Below are positions 1 through 8,352 of a DNA stretch of 64,000 bases, piece after piece. The translations under genes and the position numbers were made by a program. The notes beneath the pieces are model-generated. The model saw nothing but the letters and a program-made list of their open reading frames with translations, had not been told where the DNA came from and did not search any database. Origin of the DNA: Kluyvera intermedia (GTDB taxonomy: Bacteria; Pseudomonadota; Gammaproteobacteria; Enterobacterales; Enterobacteriaceae); the NCBI RefSeq assembly GCF_034424175.1, contig NZ_CP139986.1:4030001-4094000 (forward strand), written 5' to 3'. How positions within the stretch are numbered: position 1 is the first letter of the stretch; each line of letters starts with the position of its first letter.

Positions 1-91
1 TTAGCGGTGGTGTTGCACACCTGTGTTTACCCGCTGGGATTGGGCGTTGAAAACAGCTACACTTCGCCTTTGATACACTCTATTCATCACC

Positions 92-213
92 TACCCTAAA
101 TAATTCGAGTTGCAGGAAGGCGGCAAGGGAGTGAATCCCCTGAGCGTACATCAGTACGTGACTGGGGTGAACGAGCGCAGCCAACGCATCTGCAACTTGA
201 AGTATGACGGGTA
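92..213. repeat. ERIC element
   Basis: About 122 bp with inverted ends: TACCC plus AGTTGCAG at 92-115 faces the complementary CTGCAACTT plus GGGTA at 190-213. The core carries the ERIC signatures GTGAATCCCC and GTGACTGGGGTGA. It lies between a weak promoter-like stretch (TTGAAA at 47-52) and ettA, so it would be transcribed into the ettA leader. Confidence 0.9.
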
Positions 214-235
214 GATAAAAGAGGCGAAGTCCAAC

Positions 236-1903
236 GTGGCTCAATTCGTTTATACCATGCATCGTGTCGGCAAAGTGGTTCCGCCGAAACGTCATATTCT
301 TAAAAACATCTCGCTGAGCTTCTTCCCTGGCGCAAAAATCGGGGTTCTGGGCCTGAACGGCGCCGGTAAATCTACCCTGCTGCGCATCATGGCCGGTATC
401 GATACCGACATCGAAGGCGAAGCTCGTCCACAGCCAGGTCTCAAAATTGGTTACCTGCCGCAGGAACCAAAGCTGAACCCGGAACATACCGTTCGTGAAT
501 CGGTGGAAGAAGCAGTAGCCGAAGTGGTTAACGCCCTGAAAGGCCTGGACGAAGTGTATGCGAAATACGCGGAACCGGACGCTGACTTCGATAAACTCGC
601 CGCGCAGCAAGGCAAGTTCGAAGAGATTATTCAGGCACACGACGGTCACAACCTGAACGTGCAGCTTGAGCGTGCGGCTGATGCTCTGCGTCTGCCGGAC
701 TGGGATGCCAAAGTAGAGAAGCTCTCCGGTGGTGAACGCCGCCGCGTCGCGCTATGTCGCCTGCTGCTGGAAAAACCAGACATGCTGCTGCTCGACGAAC
801 CTACTAACCACCTGGATGCTGAATCCGTGGCTTGGCTGGAACGCTTCCTGCACGATTTCGAAGGCACCGTCGTGGCGATTACCCACGACCGTTACTTCCT
901 CGATAACGTTGCCGGTTGGATCCTTGAGCTTGACCGTGGTGAAGGTATTCCATGGGAAGGTAACTACTCTTCATGGCTGGAGCAAAAAGATCAGCGTCTG
1001 GCGCAGGAAGCCTCTCAGGAAGCCGCTCGTCGTAAATCGATTGAGAAAGAGCTGGAGTGGGTTCGTCAGGGCGCTAAAGGCCGTCAGTCTAAGGGTAAAG
1101 CCCGTCTGGCACGCTTTGAAGAGCTGAATAATACCGACTACCAGAAACGTAACGAAACCAACGAACTGTTTATTCCACCAGGCGCACGTCTGGGCGATAA
1201 AGTCGTTGAGGTTACCAACCTGCGTAAATCCTACGGCGACCGCGTGCTGATCGACGATCTGAGCTTCTCAGTACCGAAAGGCGCTATCGTCGGTATCATC
1301 GGTCCAAACGGCGCGGGTAAATCGACCCTGTTCCGTATGATGTCCGGTCAGGAACAGCCTGATAGCGGCACCATCTCGCTTGGCGAAACCGTGAAACTGG
1401 CGTCCGTTGACCAGTTCCGTGATTCCATGGATAACAGCAAAACCGTGTGGGAAGAAGTTTCCGGCGGGCTGGATATCATGAAGATCGGCAACACCGAGAT
1501 GCCAAGCCGTGCCTACGTTGGCCGCTTCAACTTCAAAGGTGTTGATCAGGGTAAACGCGTCGGCGAACTGTCCGGTGGTGAGCGTGGGCGTCTGCATCTG
1601 GCGAAGCTGCTGCCGGTTGGCGGCAACATGCTGCTGCTCGATGAACCTACCAATGACCTGGATATCGAAACCCTGCGCGCACTGGAAAACGCCCTGTTGG
1701 AGTTCCCAGGCTGCGCAATGGTTATCTCGCACGACCGTTGGTTCCTTGACCGCATCGCTACCCACATTCTGGACTACCAGGATGAAGGGAAAGTTGAGTT
1801 CTTCGAAGGTAACTTTACCGAATACGAAGAGTACAAGAAACGCACCCTCGGCGCAGATGCGCTGGAGCCAAAGCGTATCAAGTACAAACGTATCGCGAAG
1901 TAA
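236..1903 (+). CDS. ettA: Energy-dependent translational throttle protein EttA
   Basis: ABC-F ATPase of 555 residues, the family length. It binds the ribosomal E site and gates the move from initiation to elongation according to the ATP/ADP ratio. Two nucleotide-binding domains are visible. The first has Walker A GLNGAGKS at residues 39-46, signature LSGGE near 164, and LLLDEPTNHLD with the catalytic Glu at residue 188. The second repeats GPNGAGKS, LSGGE and LLLDEPTNDLD. The charged linker (the P-site tRNA interaction arm) lies at about 240-320. There are no membrane segments. The start is GTG, preceded by an AGAGGCG ribosome binding site, and the N-terminus MAQFVYTMHRV matches E. coli EttA. 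Confidence 0.97.
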   Translation: MAQFVYTMHRVGKVVPPKRHILKNISLSFFPGAKIGVLGLNGAGKSTLLRIMAGIDTDIEGEARPQPGLKIGYLPQEPKLNPEHTVRESVEEAVAEVVNALKGLDEVYAKYAEPDADFDKLAAQQGKFEEIIQAHDGHNLNVQLERAADALRLPDWDAKVEKLSGGERRRVALCRLLLEKPDMLLLDEPTNHLDAESVAWLERFLHDFEGTVVAITHDRYFLDNVAGWILELDRGEGIPWEGNYSSWLEQKDQRLAQEASQEAARRKSIEKELEWVRQGAKGRQSKGKARLARFEELNNTDYQKRNETNELFIPPGARLGDKVVEVTNLRKSYGDRVLIDDLSFSVPKGAIVGIIGPNGAGKSTLFRMMSGQEQPDSGTISLGETVKLASVDQFRDSMDNSKTVWEEVSGGLDIMKIGNTEMPSRAYVGRFNFKGVDQGKRVGELSGGERGRLHLAKLLPVGGNMLLLDEPTNDLDIETLRALENALLEFPGCAMVISHDRWFLDRIATHILDYQDEGKVEFFEGNFTEYEEYKKRTLGADALEPKRIKYKRIAK

Positions 1904-1910
1904 TACCGTT

Positions 1911-1943
1911 AAGGCGAATGATGAAAATCATTCGCCTTTTTTT
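1911..1943 (+). terminator. Intrinsic terminator of ettA
   Basis: Perfect 11-bp stem AGGCGAATGAT / ATCATTCGCCT with a GAAA loop, followed by a run of seven T. It sits 8 bases after the ettA stop, between ettA and the convergent nadR. Confidence 0.9.
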
Positions 1944-1958
1944 AAGACCCAAAAACAG

Positions 1959-3188
1959 TTATTCATCGCCCATCAATCCTTTCACCAGCTCCACGCATCG
2001 CAGGAACCGCGAGTCGTAATCCGCTTCTTCAACATGCACAAAATCAATGTTGTTCTTCTCAAGCATCGATATCAGTAGCGTCTGAAACTCTTTACGATCC
2101 ACAGAACTACCGAGGCTGCGCAGGCCATCCGCCACCCACGGCGTGTTGTTTTCCAGCAAGATAACCAGGTCAAAGCGATACTCATCAATCAGCGCCTGAA
2201 CGAACGGATGTTCGCGCCCTTCATACTTTTTACAGAAGGCCTGGGTGCTGACAAAATCGGTATCAATGAAAGCGACCTTGTTGGCATATTTTACTGCAAA
2301 ATCAATGTACTGCGCGTGCCCCAGGGCAATTTTATCGTAGTCAGAATACTGCAGCGCCATCTCGTCACCGCCCAGGTGTGAGAAGACATAGTCTCGCCCA
2401 TATTCCCAGGCACTGGTGGTATTGAAGATGTTTGCCAGCTTGTTCACTAGCGTCGATTTTCCGCTGGACTCACCGCCAAGAATCGCTACCGTGCGCACAA
2501 AAAAGGGCTTCACTTCGGTAGGAACGTAATCCCAATAGCGGAACGGGTTCTCACGTATTTGCCCACCGCTGATATTCATAAACGTGCGTTTAGGGTCGAT
2601 CAGTACCGTTTCAATCCCCAGATGCTCAAGATACTGCGGGGCATCAGCCTCTTCTGAGCTGTAGATCCAATTGGGCTGGATCCCCTTCTCTTCCATAAAG
2701 TTTTTAATCCCCGCACTCCACACGTCCCAGCCGTGTGGGTACGGTTCCATCCCTTCTTCATTGAAGGCATGAATGCGGATATTCTTCTGGTATTTAAACG
2801 TCTGGAGGAGCCAGCGAAGCCGATCGGGCACCGTCGGTTGCTGGGACATGGCGCTATCTTCAAACAACGCACGGTCGCGCGTGTCGTCATAGCCCATGAT
2901 GATATGCAGTTCATCCACCTGGCTACAGGCGCGCTGGATAAGGTAGATATGGCCCGTATGCAGCGGATAAAATTTACCGAATACCACACCGATATTTTTC
3001 TGCTGTCGTGGGAATTCCAGATTCAGGAAACGATGTAACGCCTCAAGCTTTTGCGCGCTAGGACTTTTAATTTTGGCGTTCAGAAGCTGGCTTAAATAGC
3101 CCTTGGTCATGCCGCTAGCGTCTGCGACCTGCTGTAAAGTGCAGCCTTTCTGACGAATAGCAGTTTTAAGATAGTCGAACGACGACAC
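1959..3188 (-). CDS. nadR: Trifunctional NAD regulator NadR (repressor, NMN adenylyltransferase, ribosylnicotinamide kinase)
   Basis: 409 residues, as in E. coli (410). Residues 1-55 form the helix-turn-helix DNA-binding part (QQVADASGMTKGYLSQLL). Next comes the nucleotidyltransferase motif GKFYPLHTGH, then a C-terminal kinase domain with Walker A GGESSGKST. In the family it represses NAD synthesis genes when NAD is high and makes NMN and NAD from ribosylnicotinamide. The open frame extends to 3203, but a GTG at 3188 is chosen because AGGAGG lies just upstream and the protein then begins SSFDYLKTAI as in E. coli. It follows radA in the serB-radA-nadR order and has its own possible promoter. 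Confidence 0.96.
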   Translation of the reverse strand: MSSFDYLKTAIRQKGCTLQQVADASGMTKGYLSQLLNAKIKSPSAQKLEALHRFLNLEFPRQQKNIGVVFGKFYPLHTGHIYLIQRACSQVDELHIIMGYDDTRDRALFEDSAMSQQPTVPDRLRWLLQTFKYQKNIRIHAFNEEGMEPYPHGWDVWSAGIKNFMEEKGIQPNWIYSSEEADAPQYLEHLGIETVLIDPKRTFMNISGGQIRENPFRYWDYVPTEVKPFFVRTVAILGGESSGKSTLVNKLANIFNTTSAWEYGRDYVFSHLGGDEMALQYSDYDKIALGHAQYIDFAVKYANKVAFIDTDFVSTQAFCKKYEGREHPFVQALIDEYRFDLVILLENNTPWVADGLRSLGSSVDRKEFQTLLISMLEKNNIDFVHVEEADYDSRFLRCVELVKGLMGDE

Positions 3189-3208
3189 AAGAGCCTCCTG
3201 CAAAATTA

Positions 3209-3231
3209 GGGTAAATCATCTACCCATTATA
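3209..3231 (-). promoter_or_regulatory. Possible internal promoter and inverted repeat upstream of nadR
   Basis: On the minus strand a perfect TATAAT (3226-3231) lies 37 bases before the nadR start, directly after the radA terminator hairpin. No good -35 hexamer is visible because that position falls in the hairpin. Just downstream is the inverted repeat GGGTA-N7-TACCC (3209-3225), which could be an operator or a leader hairpin. It does not match the known NadR box. Confidence 0.35.
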
Positions 3232-3257
3232 CAAAAAACCCGGAAGCACTTTCCGGG
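3232..3257 (-). terminator. Intrinsic terminator after radA
   Basis: Minus-strand hairpin with arms CCCGGAA (3239-3245) and TTCCGGG (3251-3257), followed by a run of six T read on the minus strand. Confidence 0.75.
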
Positions 3258-3292
3258 TAAATATGGTCGATACTAACGAGCAATATCGGATT

Positions 3293-4681
3293 CTATGAGT
3301 ATAGGTCGTCAAATACGCCCAGTGCATCGGCGAGTTTTTTCACACCAAACACCTGCATCCCCTCCGGGAGTTTCTTCGGCACGTTAGCTGCCGGGACAAT
3401 CGCCCGGCGGAAGCCGTGCTTCGCCGCTTCCGAAATACGCTCCTGGCCACTGGGTACAGGACGAATCTCACCGGCCAAGCCAACCTCACCAAATACCACG
3501 AGATCATGCGGAAGCGGTCTGTCACGCAGGCTAGAAACCATTGCCAGCAACAGCGCTAAGTCTGCACTGGTTTCAGTAACTTTTACGCCGCCGACCACGT
3601 TCACAAAGACGTCCTGATCCGACATCTGCAAACCACCATGACGGTGTAAAACCGCCAGCAAAATCGCCAGACGGTTCTGTTCAAGACCCACCGCAACGCG
3701 TCTTGGGTTCGCCATCATCGATTGATCGACCAGCGCCTGAATCTCCACCAGCAGTGGACGTGTTCCTTCCCAGACCACCATCACCGAGCTGCCGGATGTC
3801 ACTTCATCACCACGGCTTAAGAAGATGGCAGACGGGTTGCTGACTTCACGTAGCCCCTGCTCGGTCATCGCGAATACGCCCAATTCGTTCACCGCACCAA
3901 AACGGTTCTTATGACTTCGCAGGGTACGGAAACGAGAGTCAGCATCACCGTCGAGCAGTACTGAACAGTCGATACAGTGTTCCAGCACTTTCGGCCCCGC
4001 CAGCGAACCGTCTTTGGTCACGTGGCCGACCATAACGATGGCGACGCCGCGCGTTTTAGCAAAACGAGTAAGATAAGCGGCCGTTTCACGAACCTGTGCC
4101 ACGCTGCCCGGCGACGACTGAATATCCGCCATGTGCATCACCTGGATGGAGTCGATAACCATCAGCTTCGGCTGCTCTTCCTCAGCAATCAGGCAAATCT
4201 GTTCGATACTGGTTTCCGAAAGCATATTCAGGTTGGCGGTCGGCAGACCCAGACGATGCGCGCGCATCGCGACCTGCTGTAAGGATTCTTCGCCGGTGAC
4301 GTACAGCGTTTTCATCTGCTCGGACAGTTTGCACAGCGTTTGCAGCAGCAGCGTTGATTTCCCCGCCCCCGGGTTACCCCCGATGAGGATAGCGCTTCCC
4401 GGAACGACACCGCCGCCTAATACGCGGTCGAACTCTTTAAAGCCGGTCGAAAAGCGCGGCAGTTCCTCAAGACTGATATCCGATAACTTTTGCACCTTCG
4501 CCACGCCCGCGTTACCCGCATAGCCGCTCAGGCGCTCATTACGCGCAACCGTTGGAGAAGCCGCAACACGCACCTCAGTGATGGTATTCCAGGCCTGGCA
4601 GGCGCTACATTGACCTTGCCAGCGCGGATAATCCGCACCACATTCATTACAAACAAATGCGCGTTTAGGAGCTTTCGCCAT
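3293..4681 (-). CDS. radA: DNA repair protein RadA (branch-migration helicase)
   Basis: 462 residues against 460 in E. coli, with two extra residues at the C-terminus. A four-cysteine zinc finger (Cys11, 14, 25, 28) is followed by a RecA-like ATPase core with Walker A GGNPGAGKST at 101-110 and the RadA-specific KNRFG motif near residue 260. A Lon-like C-terminal domain completes it. In the family it drives branch migration during recombinational repair. It starts 11 bases after serB with an AGAGGT ribosome binding site, so it is very likely in the serB operon. It is followed by a terminator. Confidence 0.97.
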   Translation of the reverse strand: MAKAPKRAFVCNECGADYPRWQGQCSACQAWNTITEVRVAASPTVARNERLSGYAGNAGVAKVQKLSDISLEELPRFSTGFKEFDRVLGGGVVPGSAILIGGNPGAGKSTLLLQTLCKLSEQMKTLYVTGEESLQQVAMRAHRLGLPTANLNMLSETSIEQICLIAEEEQPKLMVIDSIQVMHMADIQSSPGSVAQVRETAAYLTRFAKTRGVAIVMVGHVTKDGSLAGPKVLEHCIDCSVLLDGDADSRFRTLRSHKNRFGAVNELGVFAMTEQGLREVSNPSAIFLSRGDEVTSGSSVMVVWEGTRPLLVEIQALVDQSMMANPRRVAVGLEQNRLAILLAVLHRHGGLQMSDQDVFVNVVGGVKVTETSADLALLLAMVSSLRDRPLPHDLVVFGEVGLAGEIRPVPSGQERISEAAKHGFRRAIVPAANVPKKLPEGMQVFGVKKLADALGVFDDLYS

Positions 4682-4692
4682 GGTTTACCTCT

Positions 4693-5664
4693 TTATTTCT
4701 GATTCATGCTGCCAGAGAGAATACAGAATACTCCCATCAAGTCGGCATGACGGATAGTGACTTCCGTCTGTTCATTCACTTTCGGCTTGGCATGATACGC
4801 AATGCCCAGTCCAGCGACTTTGATCATCGGCAGATCGTTAGCACCATCGCCGATAGCTACCGTCTGTGCATGCGGGATTTCATATTTTTCTGCCAGTTGC
4901 TGTAGCGTGTTGGCTTTATACTGCGCATCAACAATATCGCCAATCACTTCGCCGGTCAGCTTACCGTCACGAATACCCAACTCATTCGCCACCGCTGCGG
5001 TTAAGCGCAGCTTGTCACGCAGGTATTCAGCAAAGAAGGTGAAGCCGCCGGAGGCAATTGCCACTTTCCAACCGAGCGTTTCCAGCTTCAGCACCAGTTG
5101 GGTTAACCCTGGCATCAACGGCAGGGTATCGCGTACCTGACGCAGAATATTGGCATCGGCATCTTTGAGCGTCGCCACGCGCTGGCGCAGGCTGGCGCTA
5201 AAGTCCAGCTCACCGCGCATCGCACGTTCGGTGACCTCAGAAACTAATTCACCCGTGCCCGCCAGTTTGGCAATTTCATCAATGCATTCGATCTGAATCG
5301 CGGTGGAGTCCATGTCCATCACCAGCAAACCCGGCGTACGCAAGTGTGGGATTTTACCCAACGGCGCAACATCCAGCTCCGCTTCGTGCGCCAGACGTGT
5401 CGCCCGCAGAGTTAACGACCCCGCCAGACGAATCACCTGGTAGTCTTCCACGCACCAGGCTGCTACGATCACCATAGCGGCACCGAGATTACGCTGGTAG
5501 GTAGTCAGACGTTCTTTGTTGAGGCCACGGCCATACAGCAGCCAGCCGCTGCGCCCGGCATGATAATCCAGCGGCATCACTTCATCGCCACTGAGTGAAA
5601 GCGGCAACCCAGGCCACAAGGAGACATCTTCAGGCAGGTCGCACCAGGTCAAACTGTTTGGCAT
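4693..5664 (-). CDS. serB: Phosphoserine phosphatase SerB
   Basis: 323 residues. It catalyses the last step of L-serine synthesis, dephosphorylating O-phosphoserine. An N-terminal regulatory region of about 100 residues is followed by a HAD phosphatase domain. That domain has the nucleophile motif DMDST near residue 116, SGGF for phosphate binding, and GDGANDLPM near 270. The frame is open to 5781, but the ATG at 5664 is chosen: it has a GGAG ribosome binding site 7 bases upstream and gives MPNSLTWCDLPED, the family start. It is first of serB-radA-nadR and divergent from ytjB. Confidence 0.97.
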   Translation of the reverse strand: MPNSLTWCDLPEDVSLWPGLPLSLSGDEVMPLDYHAGRSGWLLYGRGLNKERLTTYQRNLGAAMVIVAAWCVEDYQVIRLAGSLTLRATRLAHEAELDVAPLGKIPHLRTPGLLVMDMDSTAIQIECIDEIAKLAGTGELVSEVTERAMRGELDFSASLRQRVATLKDADANILRQVRDTLPLMPGLTQLVLKLETLGWKVAIASGGFTFFAEYLRDKLRLTAAVANELGIRDGKLTGEVIGDIVDAQYKANTLQQLAEKYEIPHAQTVAIGDGANDLPMIKVAGLGIAYHAKPKVNEQTEVTIRHADLMGVFCILSGSMNQK

Positions 5665-5768
5665 TACAGCTCCAATCTTCTCTATTAAGCCCAGGAAAAT
5701 AACGCATGAGGCTACCTTGTAACCAGCGCTTCTGGCAACATTAAGCTGTAAATTTTCAAAGGTGGAAT

Positions 5769-6404
5769 ATGCTTCGCGCAAAACTGAAATTTAGACTGCA
5801 TCGCACCGTGATTGTTCTGATATGCCTCGCTCTGCTGGTCGCTCTGATGCAGGGGGCATCCTGGTTCAGTCAACAAAGCCAAAAACAGCGAAATCCGCAG
5901 CTCGAAGAACTGGCAAGAACGCTGGCTTGGCAGGTTTCAGTAAACCTGGCGCCGATGATGAAAAGCGAGTCGCCGGATGAGAAAAAGATCGGTGACGTGC
6001 TAAAGCAACTCACCGAGAAAAGCCGTATTCTCGATGCCGGGGTTTACGATGAACAAGGCGATCTTGTGGCGCGCGCCGGTGAGCAAGTGGATCTTCGCGA
6101 TCGGTTGGCGCTGGACGGTAAAAAGGCCGGTAGCTACTTCAACCAGCAGATCGTCGAACCCATTTTAGGAAAGAATGGTCCGCTGGGTTATTTACGCCTG
6201 ACGCTGGATACGCACACCATCGCCACCGAATCCGGACAGGTAGATAACACCACCAATATTTTACGCCTGATGTTACTGCTGTCGCTGGCCATTGGCGTCG
6301 TGCTTGCCCGCACCCTGCTGCGCGGTAAACGCACCCGCTGGCAGCAGTCGCCGTTCCTGCTTACCGCCAACAAGCCGGTGCAGGACGAAGATAAAGATGA
6401 TTAA
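5769..6404 (+). CDS. ytjB: Membrane protein YtjB (Smp, AhpA-type)
   Basis: 211 residues, similar to E. coli YtjB/Smp (214). There is one N-terminal membrane segment (about residues 13-30), a periplasmic domain with an ILDAGVYDEQG stretch that resembles small sensory PAS-like domains, and a second membrane segment (about 165-182) before a basic cytoplasmic tail. The function is not established. It diverges from serB across 104 bases and has an AGGTGG ribosome binding site. It ends 15 bases before lplA, with which it is probably co-transcribed. Confidence 0.9.
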   Translation: MLRAKLKFRLHRTVIVLICLALLVALMQGASWFSQQSQKQRNPQLEELARTLAWQVSVNLAPMMKSESPDEKKIGDVLKQLTEKSRILDAGVYDEQGDLVARAGEQVDLRDRLALDGKKAGSYFNQQIVEPILGKNGPLGYLRLTLDTHTIATESGQVDNTTNILRLMLLLSLAIGVVLARTLLRGKRTRWQQSPFLLTANKPVQDEDKDD

Positions 6405-6419
6405 GAAAAGGAAATCGTA

Positions 6420-7436
6420 ATGACAACGCTGCGCCTGCTGCTTTCAGACTCCCACGATCCGTGGTTTAACCTGGCCGTTGAGGAGTGTATTTTTCGCCAG
6501 ATGCCTGCAACCCAGCGGGTATTATTCCTGTGGCGCAACGCAGATACCGTCGTTATCGGCCGGGCACAGAACCCATGGAAAGAGTGCAATACCCGGCGCA
6601 TGGAGGAGGACAACGTCCGCCTGGCGCGCCGGAGTAGCGGCGGCGGCGCGGTTTTCCACGACCTCGGCAATACCTGTTTTACCTTTATGGCCGGAAAGCC
6701 GGAATACGATAAAACCATCTCAACCGCCATTGTGCTAGAGGCGCTGAACTCGCTTGGGATTACAGCAGAAGCGTCCGGACGTAACGATTTGATCGTCAAA
6801 ACGGAAGACGGCGATCGTAAAGTGTCCGGTTCGGCCTATCGCGAAACTAAAGATCGCGGCTTCCACCACGGTACGCTGTTGCTGAATGCTGACCTCAGCC
6901 GCCTGGCAAATTACCTTAATCCTGATAAGAAAAAGCTTCAGGCTAAAGGCATCACTTCCGTGCGCGGGCGCGTTGCCAATCTGGTTGAACTGCTGCCGGA
7001 TATTACTCACGAACAGATTTGCGAAGCCGTCACCGATGCGTTTTTCCAACACTACGGGGAACGCGTTGATGCAGAAATTATCTCCCCCGATAACCTGCCC
7101 GACTTGCCAAACTTCGCGGAAACTTTCGCTCGTCAAAGCAGCTGGGAGTGGAATTTCGGTCAGGCCCCCGCCTTCTCTCACCTGCTGGATGAACGCTTTA
7201 CCTGGGGCGGCGTAGAGCTGCATTTTGACGTTGAGAAAGGGCTTATCACTCGCACGCAGGTCTTTACCGATAGTCTGAACCCGGCTCCGCTGGAGGCGCT
7301 GGCCGAGCGTTTACAGGGTTGCCAGTATCGGGCTGACGTCCTGCAACAAACCTGTGAAGCGCTAGTTGCAGAATTTCCAGAGCAGGAAAGTGAACTGCGG
7401 GAGCTAGCAAATTGGATCGCGGGGGCGGTGCGTTAG
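6420..7436 (+). CDS. lplA: Lipoate-protein ligase A
   Basis: 338 residues, identical in length to E. coli LplA. It activates exogenous lipoate with ATP and transfers it to lipoyl domains of 2-oxoacid dehydrogenases and the glycine cleavage H protein. The lipoate-binding motif RRSSGGGAVFHD lies near residues 70-81 and the catalytic lysine is in KVSGSAYRE near 133. The C-terminal accessory domain is complete. In E. coli yjjJ sits between lplA and deoD; here only a repeat element occupies that space. Confidence 0.97.
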   Translation: MTTLRLLLSDSHDPWFNLAVEECIFRQMPATQRVLFLWRNADTVVIGRAQNPWKECNTRRMEEDNVRLARRSSGGGAVFHDLGNTCFTFMAGKPEYDKTISTAIVLEALNSLGITAEASGRNDLIVKTEDGDRKVSGSAYRETKDRGFHHGTLLLNADLSRLANYLNPDKKKLQAKGITSVRGRVANLVELLPDITHEQICEAVTDAFFQHYGERVDAEIISPDNLPDLPNFAETFARQSSWEWNFGQAPAFSHLLDERFTWGGVELHFDVEKGLITRTQVFTDSLNPAPLEALAERLQGCQYRADVLQQTCEALVAEFPEQESELRELANWIAGAVR

Positions 7437-7440
7437 AGAA

Positions 7441-7516
7441 TTGCCGGATGGCGGCTACGCCTTATCCGGCCTACAGGAGAACCGTAGGCCCGGTAAGCAC
7501 AGCGCCACCGGGCACA
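7441..7516. repeat. BIME (paired REP elements)
   Basis: Two REP-type units in opposite orientation, GCCGGATGGCGGCTACG then GTAGGCCCGGTAAGC, separated by a short spacer. The element fills the space between the convergent ends of lplA and deoD, where it can form a large hairpin. Confidence 0.85.
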
Positions 7517-7524
7517 GCACGGTC

Positions 7525-8244
7525 TTACGCTTTATCGCCCAGCAGGACAGATTCCAGCGCAATTTTAATCATGTCGTTGAACGTCGTCTGACGTTCAGCC
7601 GCAGTGGTCTGCTCGTGGGTACGGATGTGGTCGGAGACGGTGCAGATGGTCAGCGCTTTTGCACCGAATTCTGCTGCAACACCGTAGATGCCCGCTGCTT
7701 CCATTTCCACGCCCAGGATGCCGTATTTTTCCATCACGTCGAACATAGTTGGATCCGGCGTGTAGAACAGGTCAGCAGAGAAGATGTTACCCACGCGAGC
7801 ATCAACGCCCAGCGCTTTTGCCGCGTCAACTGCATCACGTACCATGCCGAAGTCAGCGATAGCAGCGAAGTCGTGGTCTTTAAAACGCAGACGGTTCACT
7901 TTGGAGTCGGTGCAAGCACCCATGCCGATAACCACATCACGCAGTTTCACGTCTGCGCGTACCGCGCCGCAGGAACCCACACGAATGATTTTTTTCACGC
8001 CAAAGTCGGTAATCAGCTCTTTGGTGTAGATGGAGCACGATGGAATACCCATGCCGTGACCCATGACGGAAATTTTACGGCCTTTATAGGTACCGGTGAA
8101 ACCTAACATGCCGCGAACGTTGTTCACTTCACGGACATCTTCGAGGAAAGTTTCAGCAATGTGCTTCGCACGCAGTGGGTCGCCTGGCATCAAAACTACG
8201 TCAGCGAAATCGCCCATTTCTGCATTAATGTGTGGGGTAGCCAT
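7525..8244 (-). CDS. deoD: Purine nucleoside phosphorylase DeoD
   Basis: 239 residues. This hexameric trimeric-type family phosphorylase cleaves purine (deoxy)nucleosides to base and (deoxy)ribose 1-phosphate. Visible motifs are GDPLRAK (phosphate Arg24), GMGIPS, EMEAAG (ribose-binding Glu) and the base-binding Asp in VSDHIR. The frame is open to 8340, but the ATG at 8244 with AAGGA upstream gives MATPHINAEMGDF, the family start. It is last of deoC-deoA-deoB-deoD, with a BIME between it and deoB. Confidence 0.97.
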   Translation of the reverse strand: MATPHINAEMGDFADVVLMPGDPLRAKHIAETFLEDVREVNNVRGMLGFTGTYKGRKISVMGHGMGIPSCSIYTKELITDFGVKKIIRVGSCGAVRADVKLRDVVIGMGACTDSKVNRLRFKDHDFAAIADFGMVRDAVDAAKALGVDARVGNIFSADLFYTPDPTMFDVMEKYGILGVEMEAAGIYGVAAEFGAKALTICTVSDHIRTHEQTTAAERQTTFNDMIKIALESVLLGDKA

Positions 8245-8270
8245 CATTTTATCCTTATTAAAATTGTCAG

Positions 8271-8346
8271 TGCCGGATGGCGGCTGCGCCTTATCCGGCC
8301 TACAAACGATTCCTCGTAGGCCGGATAAGCGTAGCGCCATCCGACA
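8271..8346. repeat. BIME between deoB and deoD
   Basis: Paired REP units, TGCCGGATGGCGGCTGCG and GTAGGCCGGATAAGCG, in opposite orientation. In polycistronic mRNA such an element can protect the upstream message from 3' exonucleases. Confidence 0.85.
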
Positions 8347-8352
8347 ATCGCA

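Noticed and set aside
1959..3203. nadR start at 3203
   Set aside because: The AGGAGG ribosome binding site would then be inside the coding sequence; the GTG at 3188 fits both spacing and family N-terminus.
7441..8106. 221-residue open frame starting in the BIME and running opposite deoD
   Set aside because: Its start lies in a repeat and the rest mirrors deoD.
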